The notes under the pieces are model-generated. The model was given only the letters and a program-made list of their open reading frames with translations, was not told where the DNA came from and searched no databases. A stretch of DNA of 64,000 bases from Arthrobacter alpinus (GTDB lineage: Bacteria; Actinomycetota; Actinomycetes; Actinomycetales; Micrococcaceae): the NCBI RefSeq assembly GCF_001294625.1, contig NZ_CP012677.1:248001-312000 (forward strand). Reading direction: 5' to 3'. The position numbers and the translations under genes were made by a program. Of the stretch, positions 1 to 7,323 are shown in pieces (the stretch's first letter is position 1; every line of letters begins with the position of its first letter).

Positions 1-593
1 GCTCGGATGAAATCGGACCGGCTGGCCGATGAAGCATCGGCGATGATCTGTAGTCTGGCCCGGCCAAATCCTTCGCCCCGGCGCTCAATCGTGCCGGCCA
101 CGAGCGTCTTGCCTGCCGCACCGCGTCCGAAGGTGCCGGGGCTGCTCCCGCCGATGAAGGTCTCATCCATTTCGACCCGCCCACTGAGACTGTCACGCCC
201 GGACTGGCTCATCACCGATCGTAGTTTATGCGTCATCGTCCATGCAGTTTGGTAGCTGCCAATCTCCGGCACCCGTTGCAGGGTCAGCGCCGACACCCCC
301 TGCTTCGACGCCATCATCAGCCACGCCGCTTCAAACCAGACGGTCAACGGTGTGTGCGTGCGGTGGAATACCGTTCCCGCGACTACGCTGACACGGCGCC
401 TACAGCCAGCACACCGGTGCATGCCCGGCACAACACCCCAATCGCCGACGTCCGCACACCATGGGCAAACGAACCCATCCGGCCAACGCAGCCAGTCCAG
501 ATAGTCAACACAGTCCGCGTCCGACCGGAACCAGGCCCGCAGCTCGGGCAGCGACCCAGGAAAATCCTGGCCCTCCAATGGCGAATCCATCAT
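1..593 (-). CDS. IS1595-family (ISXO2-like) transposase, 3' part cut by window edge
   Basis: The frame is open from the start at 593 (MMDSPLEG; the second ATG is at 590) to the window edge. The N-terminal part carries a zinc-ribbon pattern (CPWC then CAGC, residues about 42-62), followed by the ISXO2-like domain with the first catalytic aspartate in EMDETFIGG. The part holding the second aspartate (TDGW in this family) lies beyond the window. No stop or frameshift is visible in the portion present, so this copy may be more intact than copy B. The product would catalyse transposition of its own element. A function as anything other than a transposase is unlikely given the terminal repeat just upstream. 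Confidence 0.8.
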   Translation of the reverse strand, partial: MMDSPLEGQDFPGSLPELRAWFRSDADCVDYLDWLRWPDGFVCPWCADVGDWGVVPGMHRCAGCRRRVSVVAGTVFHRTHTPLTVWFEAAWLMMASKQGVSALTLQRVPEIGSYQTAWTMTHKLRSVMSQSGRDSLSGRVEMDETFIGGSSPGTFGRGAAGKTLVAGTIERRGEGFGRARLQIIADASSASRSDFIR

Positions 594-651
594 GAACGAC
601 ACAATACGCGCAGCCCCAGACATCACGGCAGTTACATAGATAGCCAGTTTC
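1..651 (-). mobile_element. IS1595-type insertion sequence, copy A (left part outside window)
   Basis: This stretch matches 24921-25571 base for base without gaps; by eye there are about 15 mismatches in 651 positions. The right terminal inverted repeat is at 622-651 and reads GAAACTGGCTATCTATGTAA on the minus strand, matching both ends of the complete copy at 24448-25572. The left part lies outside the window, so its left end and any target duplication cannot be seen. It lies in the same orientation as copy B, so the two form a direct repeat about 24.9 kb apart. Confidence 0.85.
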
Positions 652-779
652 TATGATTTCTCCGTCAGACTTCCTACAGAGCCTCTTCCTGGTTTGGTTT
701 GGTGCGACTAGGCACCGACATCGAACCCCAGGAAGGGGCTTCCGCAGTTAACAACACGGCGATGCTAGAAAATAAGAGT

Positions 780-842
780 GGGCAGATCTGATGACCACCA
801 ATGTGCATTTCTGCTGGCCATTAGTGGGCATTTTTTCATGGC
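780..842. repeat. Possible IS21-type element end with short internal repeats
   Basis: Two similar units follow each other, GTGCATTTCTGCTGGCCA (about 802-820) and GGGCATTTTTTCATGGCC (about 825-842). Repeats of this kind are found at the ends of IS21-family elements. No istA or istB gene is present, so at most this is a leftover end. The match is from memory of the family pattern and is weak. The remaining stretch 652-779 shows nothing recognisable. Confidence 0.3.
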
Positions 843-844
843 CG

Positions 845-1320
845 GTAACACAAGTTCCCCCCAGGCTTTACTACTGCGTGGCACAGGACCGCGCAGTGTC
901 GAACCGGTTCATTTCCCTGCCGTCCACCCGCAACCGCACTATCGGCGCACAACTGTTCCTCCCCGGAGCCGAAGGATTCTTGCACTGGGAATCAACTTTT
1001 ACAATTCACTCCACTCCAGCGGGAGCATTGCCCCGTTCACAGACACCTGAGCGGGCAATGGCTTTCCGGGCAGAGACTCATTCTTGGTCTATCCTGCACC
1101 GGACGGGGAATTCTCCGAGTCCATCCGGTGCAAGGTGTTTGCAGAAGCCATGAATGACATGCGAGCCATGGAACTTCTGAGGACAATAGCATGTTCCGAG
1201 GAGGTAGCGCGGATAATTGATCCTGACTCCTCGATCACGCTCAGCCACTTCTCCTACGAGCCCGATCACTACCGATCGGTCATCAACCAACTAGCACTGC
1301 GATTGATGAAGTCAAATTAG
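845..1320 (+). pseudogene. Remnant of a DUF4091 / glycoside-hydrolase-type protein, C-terminal part
   Basis: Pieces in two frames join into one protein resembling the C-terminal part of DUF4091-containing glycoside hydrolases: LYYCVAQDRAVSNRFISLPS, then IGAQLFLPGAEGFLHW, then INFYNSLHSSGSIAPFTDT, then an in-frame TGA at about 1048-1050, then NGFPGRDSFLVYPAPDGEF and EAMNDMRAMELL. There is one frameshift near 990 and one nonsense codon, and the N-terminal two thirds are missing. It is therefore a dead fragment, probably of a former sugar-use gene unrelated to the catabolic genes that follow. The family call rests on remembered conserved phrases (GFLHWG-FNFYNS, DSFLVYPG, DMRALKLLE). Confidence 0.6.
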
Positions 1321-1373
1321 TGAATGCGGTGGCTCCGCAGTGACGAGGCTGCAGCCCGTCGGTGGATGAGGGA

Positions 1374-1667
1374 TTAGCCTGCGAACTGTAGAGCCGACTT
1401 GCTGACCAGAAACGGTTTGATGTGCTCGGTCGCTAGGGCCACATGTGCAGGGTGTGCTGAGTATGCGCGCCAAGACGACTCGTCATTGAACGACATCCGA
1501 AAGAAGACTGACGCGTTTCCTTCAGCAAGTCCAAGATCCGCGTGGACGTCAATTTCCTTGAGGCCTTCAATGACGCCGGACAGGGCTAGTAAGCCGTTGA
1601 CGATCGCATTTTGCTGCTCCGTCGTCGCATCGTTTGTGAGGGTCAGCATGACATTGTGGTGGATCAT
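1374..1667 (-). CDS. Dabb-domain (stress-responsive alpha/beta barrel) small protein
   Basis: A 97-residue protein beginning MIHHNVMLTLTND, with the pattern of the Dabb family (ferredoxin-like dimeric alpha/beta barrel): an opening beta strand with H-x-V-x-L-x, a central EGLKEIDVHADLGLAEG segment and the helix HPAHVALATEHIKPFL near the end. A good ribosome site (AAGGAGAACA) precedes the ATG at 1667. It is the last gene of the minus-strand group starting at 6224, 62 bases after the molybdenum subunit. Proteins of this fold act as small monooxygenases, cyclases or binding proteins; the substrate cannot be read from the sequence. Its position suggests a role in the same pathway as the hydroxylase. 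Confidence 0.75.
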   Translation of the reverse strand: MIHHNVMLTLTNDATTEQQNAIVNGLLALSGVIEGLKEIDVHADLGLAEGNASVFFRMSFNDESSWRAYSAHPAHVALATEHIKPFLVSKSALQFAG

Positions 1668-1729
1668 TGTTCTCCTTGTTTTGGGTACTTATCGAGTTCT
1701 TCAAATGAAGTTGTGGGGGAGTCTAGACG

Positions 1730-4180
1730 TCACGGAGCACTGGCGGAACCTAACCAGTTAAGGATCTTCTCCGGGGTGACGGGCACCTCGTCGATGCGCA
1801 CACCGTAGGGTGCTAACGCATCTTCGATTGCGGAAACTACCGCCGCTGGCGCGGCCATTCGGCCACCCTCACCGATACCTTTGACGCCTCGGTACGTGAA
1901 CGGTGACGGTGTTTCCAAATGGCCCAACCGAATAGCAGGTACGTCGAGGAAGGTGGGCAGAAAGTAACTTCGAAAATCAGTGTTCTGTGGTCGGGCCTGT
2001 TCATCGAATGCCAGCTCTTCGGTCAGGGCCGTGGCGATGCCCTGGACCGTGGCGCCCACCACCTGACCACGTACCGCATCAGGGTTGACAACTGTTCCGC
2101 AGTCGTGCATCACGAAGTAGTCCAGAAACGTGACGACACCGGTCTGAAGGTCTACTTCAACCACCGGAATATGAACGGTGTGGCCCACGATCGGGGCGTA
2201 ATTCCCCCAATCTGAGCCATCAGCATTCGGCATGCTGGACATTGGATGGTCGTAGGTGTGTGTGCTTTCCAGCCCACTTCGGGAGCCATCTGGCAGCCTG
2301 AGCGCTTGCCCGTTGGCTAGGCGGGCGATGGTGGCCAGTGTTGCGATGCTGTCGGGAGCACCTTGGACTGCAAAGGAGGTACGTGAGGGATCCCAGACTA
2401 GATCCGCTGGGTCGGCTTCCAACAGATTTGCGGCTAGCGGACGCATCTTTTCGATGACTTCCAGGACGGCACCGGCGACTGCTCCCGACAGCATAACCGT
2501 CATGCGGCTGGCTGATGGCCCCATGGCTGGTCCTGCCATTGAGGTGTCAAGTCGTGAGACCGAGACAGAGTCGACCGGTACTCCGAGTTCCTCGGCCACG
2601 ACAGTTGCGGCGATTGTCTCCGTTGGTGTCCCTAGGGATGGGGAATGCAGGGCTACGCGCACCGTCCCCTGCGCGTCGATGCGCACGGATGCTGACTCAG
2701 CGGCAGTGGTGTTGCGACCGGGTTCCTGATCGAACATCAGCCACAGGGCTGTGCCGGTCTGGACGCTTCGCTCTTGGCAGGAAACCAAACCGATACCGAT
2801 GGCGTGGGTCGCATCCTTGGACTCGCGCGCCTTAGCCTGACGTTCGCGCCACATGTCGTACGAGGACTCTTCTAGTGCTCGGTGGAGAGCGGTGGGATAG
2901 TCCCCAGAGTCGTATAGGTTTCCCGTCGCGGTGCGGTACGGGAATTGCTCAGGTTGCAGCAGGTTCAGTTCCCGGATTGCTACCGGAGATAGGCTCAACT
3001 CAACGGCAGCCGCGTCCACCAGACGCTCCAGCATGAAGTTGTGTGCTGCTCCGCCGAACCCTCGATAGGCCGCTTGGGGTACCTTGTTACTCAGTACTGC
3101 GGTGAAATCAAAAGCGAAGGCAGGGATGTCGTATGGACCAGTTGCTTGGGCAAGGGGCTCAGCGTTGTTGATTGGGCCCAAGATGAACGCCGAGCCGTAG
3201 TCTTCGACGATTGAGAACCGGAGCCCCAACATCTTGCCAGAACTGTCTAGGGCGAGTTCGGCGTCGTAGGAACGATCTTCACCGTGGTTGTCACCGCCCA
3301 CAAGGTTCTCGACGCGACCCTCAATATAGCGCACCGGTCTGGCGGTCAATCGTGAGAGCAGCGCACAGATCACCATTGCTCGGGGTTGCCAGAACTTGGC
3401 ACCGAAAGCACCACCGATGTCGCAGGCAATGCCTTTGATACGATGTGGTGGCAAACCCAACGTCGGTCCCAACGTCCACAGCAAAACATTGCTCTGGTGA
3501 TTGCTCCAGAAGGTCAGTTCGTCAACGCCCGGCTCCCACTGTGCGACACAGCCGAACGTTTCCAACGAAGCTCCCGTTTGCCGGGGCCATTTCAGTTTGC
3601 GCCGGACGACGTGGGCCGCATTTTTGAAGACACCAGCTGCGTCTCCAAAATCATGTTGCCGATGCATAATCAGGTTGCCTGCAATGTTTTCGTGAACGAG
3701 CGGCGCACCTGGGGCTAGTGCCGCATCTGCATCCGCTATCGGTGGCAGGTCCTCGTAGGTCACCCGTATGAGCTTGATTGCATCTTCTGCTATCGCCCGG
3801 GTCTTGGCGGCAACAGCAACGACCGGCTCGCCCACGTGGCGGACCTTGTCGGTGGCGAGGGCGTGGAGAGGGATGTCCAGTGGCGGATTGTGCATCTGGG
3901 CCATCGTGTAGATGTTCGATGTGGATTCCTGTACGTCTGCACCGGTGATAACCGCGTGCACACCCGGAAGGGCTCGCGCTTGTGTCACGTCGATGTCGAT
4001 GATTCGCGCGTGAGCTGTGAGACTTCGCAGCAACGCAACGTGTAGCATGCCAGGTAGTTGGAGGTCGGCCACGAATTTTCCACCGCCGCGCACGTGTCGT
4101 GCCGACTCGATGGTCTCGCGCGGTTGGCCAAACGCGTGCGATGGGCTTGTAGCAGGTGTGGTTGGGGCTGGTGAGCTCAT
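1730..4180 (-). CDS. Molybdenum hydroxylase (xanthine dehydrogenase family), large Mo-cofactor subunit, system 1
   Basis: An 816-residue molybdopterin-binding subunit. The ATG at 4180 is chosen because GGGAGGA lies just upstream and the gap to the small-subunit gene is 5 bases; an upstream in-frame ATG at 4273 lies inside that gene. The N-terminal a/b hammerhead domain (GRGGGKFVADL-type segment, VGEPVVAVAA near residue 100) is followed by the Mo domain with DIGGAFGAKFW, AYRGFGG (about residue 370) and KGIGEGG (about residue 768), whose Glu is the catalytic base in this family. AYRGFG rather than AYRCSFR argues against CO dehydrogenase. The enzyme would hydroxylate a carbon next to ring nitrogen or oxidise an aldehyde, using water as oxygen source. 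It completes a CoxM-CoxS-CoxL type set with the two upstream genes. Confidence 0.9.
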   Translation of the reverse strand: MSSPAPTTPATSPSHAFGQPRETIESARHVRGGGKFVADLQLPGMLHVALLRSLTAHARIIDIDVTQARALPGVHAVITGADVQESTSNIYTMAQMHNPPLDIPLHALATDKVRHVGEPVVAVAAKTRAIAEDAIKLIRVTYEDLPPIADADAALAPGAPLVHENIAGNLIMHRQHDFGDAAGVFKNAAHVVRRKLKWPRQTGASLETFGCVAQWEPGVDELTFWSNHQSNVLLWTLGPTLGLPPHRIKGIACDIGGAFGAKFWQPRAMVICALLSRLTARPVRYIEGRVENLVGGDNHGEDRSYDAELALDSSGKMLGLRFSIVEDYGSAFILGPINNAEPLAQATGPYDIPAFAFDFTAVLSNKVPQAAYRGFGGAAHNFMLERLVDAAAVELSLSPVAIRELNLLQPEQFPYRTATGNLYDSGDYPTALHRALEESSYDMWRERQAKARESKDATHAIGIGLVSCQERSVQTGTALWLMFDQEPGRNTTAAESASVRIDAQGTVRVALHSPSLGTPTETIAATVVAEELGVPVDSVSVSRLDTSMAGPAMGPSASRMTVMLSGAVAGAVLEVIEKMRPLAANLLEADPADLVWDPSRTSFAVQGAPDSIATLATIARLANGQALRLPDGSRSGLESTHTYDHPMSSMPNADGSDWGNYAPIVGHTVHIPVVEVDLQTGVVTFLDYFVMHDCGTVVNPDAVRGQVVGATVQGIATALTEELAFDEQARPQNTDFRSYFLPTFLDVPAIRLGHLETPSPFTYRGVKGIGEGGRMAAPAAVVSAIEDALAPYGVRIDEVPVTPEKILNWLGSASAP

Positions 4181-4185
4181 GGCGG

Positions 4186-4674
4186 TTATTCCTCCCGCTC
4201 TTGATCCTGTTTTATCATCGATGCAGCAAGTTGCACGGACTCGACGATCTGGTCGAATCCGGTGCACCGGCACAGGTTGCCGTGCATCCAGTCACGGATG
4301 GTCTCAGGACTTGGGTCTGGGTCATGTTCGAGCAGGGATTGGGCGGTGAGCAACATGCCCGAAGTGCAGAATCCGCATTGAAGTCCGTGTGCTTCTCGAA
4401 AAGCTCGTTGTATGGGAGCTAACACTGTTGGTGACTTGGCCAGACCTTCAATGGTGCCGATGGCATCCCCCTCGGTCTGGGTTGCGAGCACTAGACAACT
4501 ACGCTCTGGGCGGTTGTTGATCAATACCGTGCATGCACCGCACACTCCGTGCTCACAGCCAAGGCGGGTACCGGTCAATCCGCATTCCTCGCGGAGGGCA
4601 TCGGCGAGAGAAGTTCGATCCTCGACAAAGACTTCGTGGACAATACCGTTAACTTCAAGATTCACTGCTCTCAC
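4186..4674 (-). CDS. Molybdenum hydroxylase, [2Fe-2S] small subunit, system 1
   Basis: A 162-residue protein with both clusters of the family. The plant-ferredoxin-like site is LGCEHGVCGACTV with a fourth Cys in RPERSC. The helical second site is QCGFCTSGM plus LCRCTGF. It passes electrons from the molybdenum centre to the FAD subunit. The ATG overlaps the stop of the FAD-subunit gene by four bases (4671-4674), so the three subunits are translationally coupled. Length and motif order are normal for the family. No unusual residues were noted. Confidence 0.93.
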   Translation of the reverse strand: MRAVNLEVNGIVHEVFVEDRTSLADALREECGLTGTRLGCEHGVCGACTVLINNRPERSCLVLATQTEGDAIGTIEGLAKSPTVLAPIQRAFREAHGLQCGFCTSGMLLTAQSLLEHDPDPSPETIRDWMHGNLCRCTGFDQIVESVQLAASMIKQDQEREE

Positions 4675-5468
4675 GTCCCGCTCCCAACTGCTTCGTCAAA
4701 GGCTCTGCTAGCAAGTATCGGAGCGACCTGGCGTCGGTAGCCGGCCGTAGCGCGTTCGTCATCAAACGGCAACAAGCGTGTGGATAGATCTTTGAGAAGC
4801 TTGGCTCGATCGGTGCCCACCAGCAGGATTGGGGTCGGTGCTGCTCCGAAGACGACTAGTCGCAATAGTCCAGATGACTCTCGCGTTGCGACCGCCCCCA
4901 CCACTGGCCAGGTGATGTGCGTTCGCCGGACCAAATGAAATCCCGATCCAGACAGCGCATTTTTAGGAATGCGGATTCGCACGATCAGCTCGTTTGGGCT
5001 CAGGACAGTTCGGTGCTGGCCAATTTGAAGGTCCGCGGCATCAAGGGTGCGCTTTGTTGTGTCCACGAGGGCATTGAGGACAATCAGTGTGCTGGGCAAT
5101 TGAGATGTGGAGTCCGCCCAGGCAAGGCTCCCGCCCAACGTGGCACGGCTTCGGATTCCGACCGCTCCCACTGAACCGAGAACTCTTATTAAAAGGGGGG
5201 CCGTAGTGGCCACCTCAGGTGAATCGCTGATGTCCCACATTGGAACGCCAGCGCCAATCGTCAGAAATTCAACGTCTTGAGTGATTCCTCGAAGCTCTGC
5301 CAGCTTGGAGATGTCTACAAGACTGTTCTCGGACCGGTCGCCTAAGCGCAGTGCAGGAAGTAGACTTTGCCCGCCGGCAAGCACCGCTGGCACCGGCTCT
5401 GAACCGAGCATCAGCGACGCCTCCAGCAGGTTTGCTGGCCGTTGATATGACAGCGGAGCGAGCTTCAT
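4671..5468 (-). CDS. Molybdenum hydroxylase, FAD-binding medium subunit, system 1
   Basis: A 265-residue subunit of the FAD_binding_5 / CO-dehydrogenase flavoprotein type. The two flavin-contacting phrases are present: AGGQSLLPALRLGDR near residue 31 and TLGGSLAWADSTSQLP near residue 110. It would accept electrons from the iron-sulphur subunit and pass them to an external acceptor. It starts 12 bases after the maleate-isomerase-like gene and overlaps the small-subunit gene by ATGA. The length is slightly short of the usual 280-290 residues, mainly through a compact C-terminal domain. Confidence 0.9.
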   Translation of the reverse strand: MKLAPLSYQRPANLLEASLMLGSEPVPAVLAGGQSLLPALRLGDRSENSLVDISKLAELRGITQDVEFLTIGAGVPMWDISDSPEVATTAPLLIRVLGSVGAVGIRSRATLGGSLAWADSTSQLPSTLIVLNALVDTTKRTLDAADLQIGQHRTVLSPNELIVRIRIPKNALSGSGFHLVRRTHITWPVVGAVATRESSGLLRLVVFGAAPTPILLVGTDRAKLLKDLSTRLLPFDDERATAGYRRQVAPILASRAFDEAVGSGT

Positions 5469-5480
5469 GATTTACCTAGC

Positions 5481-6224
5481 CTAGTGTTCACGAAGGAGCG
5501 CCCCGTGTCCGGAAAGTTGGTCGGTGATTCCATTTTCTCGTAGCGCCAGCCACCACGTTGCAGCATTGATCGCAATCACCGGTTTGCCCAAGATCTGCTC
5601 CATTTCGTCGGCCAGCCCGACCGCCGAGAGGTTCGTTCCCACCTGGACGATGGCATCCACCCCGTCGTGATCTACCTCGTAGATGGCCTCTCGCAAAGTT
5701 TCTTTGGGTACTCGCGCAATCGAGACAGCTGTCGGACAGCGCAGCCCTTTAATTTTGGAAACGGGGTGTCCAATTTCCTCGAAGAATCGCACCACGTTTT
5801 TATCCCCCACCTCTTGGTAAGGGGAAATAACACCGATCTTTTTGGCTCCGAACAGTTCGAGTGCCTTCCGGCACGCATCGGCACCTGTGGCGACACGAAG
5901 CCCGGAAAAAGACTCGATATCTTGGGTGAACTTTATGTTGCCTTCCACACCACCCCAAAAAGTTTCTGCGCTCATCCCCATCACTAGGTAGTCAGGTTCT
6001 GCGGTCAACACTCGGGAACACGCTTGGTCAATCTCGCCACGAATCTGCCCCAGCAGCGCCTCGAAGGCCGAATCGCTGGTGATTTCTTGGTCTCTGATAT
6101 GGATCCGACCAACATGAGCCGTCACTCCAGGAACTCCCATGCGGTAATAGTCCGGCTCAACGACCGTGTTTGTTGAAGGAGCGAGAACTCCAAAAACTCC
6201 GCGCCAACCAAGTACATCCGTCAT
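5481..6224 (-). CDS. Maleate isomerase / arylmalonate decarboxylase-like protein lacking both catalytic cysteines
   Basis: A 247-residue protein of the Asp/Glu racemase-like superfamily, closest in pattern to maleate cis-trans isomerases and AMDase-type proteins: APSTNTVVEPDYYRM at the N-terminus, GVISPYQEVGDKNVVRFFEE in the middle and KPVIAINAATWWLALR near the end. In maleate isomerase two cysteines do the chemistry (YAC and SAC phrases). The matching positions here read MGMS (Ser85) and QVGT (Thr197), so neither is Cys. It may therefore not be a maleate isomerase, and could be a decarboxylase, lyase or isomerase working another way. It is the first gene of the operon carrying hydroxylase system 1, preceded by GGAAGG and two copies of the island palindrome (6261, 6401). 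Confidence 0.75.
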   Translation of the reverse strand: MTDVLGWRGVFGVLAPSTNTVVEPDYYRMGVPGVTAHVGRIHIRDQEITSDSAFEALLGQIRGEIDQACSRVLTAEPDYLVMGMSAETFWGGVEGNIKFTQDIESFSGLRVATGADACRKALELFGAKKIGVISPYQEVGDKNVVRFFEEIGHPVSKIKGLRCPTAVSIARVPKETLREAIYEVDHDGVDAIVQVGTNLSAVGLADEMEQILGKPVIAINAATWWLALRENGITDQLSGHGALLREH

Positions 6225-6260
6225 CTGGGGTGCCTTCCGTTAATGTTCATTTTGTGCTGA

Positions 6261-6270
6261 TTGTATACTA
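6261..6270. promoter_or_regulatory. Island operator 1 (TTGTATACTA)
   Basis: A near-palindromic 10-mer of the TTGYATRCAA type, 37 bases upstream of the maleate-isomerase-like gene. FadR/FCD-type GntR proteins bind short palindromes of this kind, and such a regulator is encoded at 14098-14772. The same motif recurs at 6401, 7248, 7311, 19682 and 19744. Confidence 0.6.
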
Positions 6271-6400
6271 TCTACTGCGCCATGGACGATACCCTGCCGG
6301 CCTGTGATCGCGAGTTCGATAACAAGATCGCTGGTATTCATGCTTTGTCAGTCTGTTTCTGCAGTGAATCTACCCATTTCTCGCTACCGGGTCAATAAGA

Positions 6401-6410
6401 TTGCATACAA
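6401..6410. promoter_or_regulatory. Island operator 2 (TTGCATACAA)
   Basis: Second copy ahead of the 6224-1374 operon, 140 bases upstream of operator 1, in the 209-base gap after the enoyl-CoA hydratase gene. It is base-identical to the copy at 7311. Confidence 0.55.
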
Positions 6411-6433
6411 TTCAACTCTATTTCGCGGCTGCT

Positions 6434-7216
6434 TCAGCGGGCGACGAACTTCTCCAACAGATTCTGAGCCCCAGGTGTAGCGATGGCTCGGGCGATCGTC
6501 CGGGCTTCTTCGGCACCCACCTCAGCTCTAGTGGATTCCCATCCGCCACGTATCAGGCGGCGCGTCTGTCCAAGTGCTAAATGCGGTCCAGCTGCGAGGC
6601 TCTTAGCTAAATCAAAGGCACGCTTCGTCGGCGAACCATCAGTGGCAACCTCGGCGATCAAGCCCCAGGCGAGGGCTTCATCTGCAGTCACGGCTCGATT
6701 CGTGAGGGCCATCGCCAAGGCCCTCTGCTGTCCGATGGCTCGCGGTAGAAGGTACGACGTGCCGCAGTCGGGTGTAAGTCCAACCCCGGAGTAGGCCAGC
6801 ACGAACTTGGTAGACGGATCTGCGATCACCAGATCGCAGCTGAGAATTAGTGCTATACCGGCTCCTGCCACAGCGCCCTGAACGGCCGCGACCACGGGCT
6901 TCTCTAGCTGTGCCAGTTTTCTCAGCGCCCTGTCGAGTGTTTCTGCAAGTCCTTCTAGGTAGAGTGCATGGTCGTCCGCAGCGAGCATTGAACGCAGGTC
7001 CCCGCCGGCACAGAAGCGCTTACCTGCGCCGGTGACCAAGATAGCGCGAACGGCTTCGTCGGCTGCCGCCCTGTCGATCGCCATTTCTAACGCCTGGGCT
7101 GTTGGCTGATCGATCGCATTGGACTCCTGAGGTCGGTTGAGCTCGATGTGAGCGACGGCGTCAGAGTTCTCGTATCTGATGAGATCACAGGCGGCGGTTG
7201 GATTGGTATCGGTCAT
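6434..7216 (-). CDS. Enoyl-CoA hydratase/isomerase family protein (PaaG-like)
   Basis: A crotonase-fold protein, 260 residues from the ATG at 7216 (MTDTNPTAAC); an in-frame ATG at 7279 would run through the promoter region and the operator at 7248. The CoA-binding and oxyanion phrase is KRFCAGGDL and the second is GAVAGAGIALILSCDLVIA. The active-site segment reads GLTPDCGTSYLLPRAIG, where an Asp takes the place of the hydratase Glu. That pattern is typical of PaaG-like enoyl-CoA isomerases more than of water-adding hydratases. It is transcribed away from hydroxylase system 2 and has an island operator 32 bases upstream. It is expected to act on an unsaturated acyl-CoA later in the pathway. 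Confidence 0.85.
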   Translation of the reverse strand: MTDTNPTAACDLIRYENSDAVAHIELNRPQESNAIDQPTAQALEMAIDRAAADEAVRAILVTGAGKRFCAGGDLRSMLAADDHALYLEGLAETLDRALRKLAQLEKPVVAAVQGAVAGAGIALILSCDLVIADPSTKFVLAYSGVGLTPDCGTSYLLPRAIGQQRALAMALTNRAVTADEALAWGLIAEVATDGSPTKRAFDLAKSLAAGPHLALGQTRRLIRGGWESTRAEVGAEEARTIARAIATPGAQNLLEKFVAR

Positions 7217-7247
7217 GGCGGGGGTCCCTATCTCGAAATCGGTAAGA

Positions 7248-7257
7248 TTGTATGCAG
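7248..7257. promoter_or_regulatory. Island operator 3 (TTGTATGCAG)
   Basis: Lies in the 107-base divergent promoter region between the enoyl-CoA hydratase gene (minus) and hydroxylase system 2 (plus), 32 bases from the former. It is 63 bases from operator 4, about six helical turns, so both could be touched by one regulator assembly on the same DNA face. Confidence 0.6.
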
Positions 7258-7310
7258 TATCTACCATTATGCGGACCAAAGGGCTATTGACAGACCGCTA
7301 GACGTTCTGG

Positions 7311-7320
7311 TTGCATACAA
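7311..7320. promoter_or_regulatory. Island operator 4 (TTGCATACAA)
   Basis: Ends 3 bases before the GTG start at 7324, so a bound regulator would block the start region of hydroxylase system 2. Its sequence is identical to operator 2. Confidence 0.6.
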
Positions 7321-7323
7321 TAT

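Noticed and set aside
1730..4180. Form I carbon monoxide dehydrogenase (CoxL)
   Set aside because: The Mo-site loop reads AYRGFG, not the AYRCSFR with Cys that binds copper in CO dehydrogenase; system 2 reads AARGYG. Both are general Mo hydroxylases.
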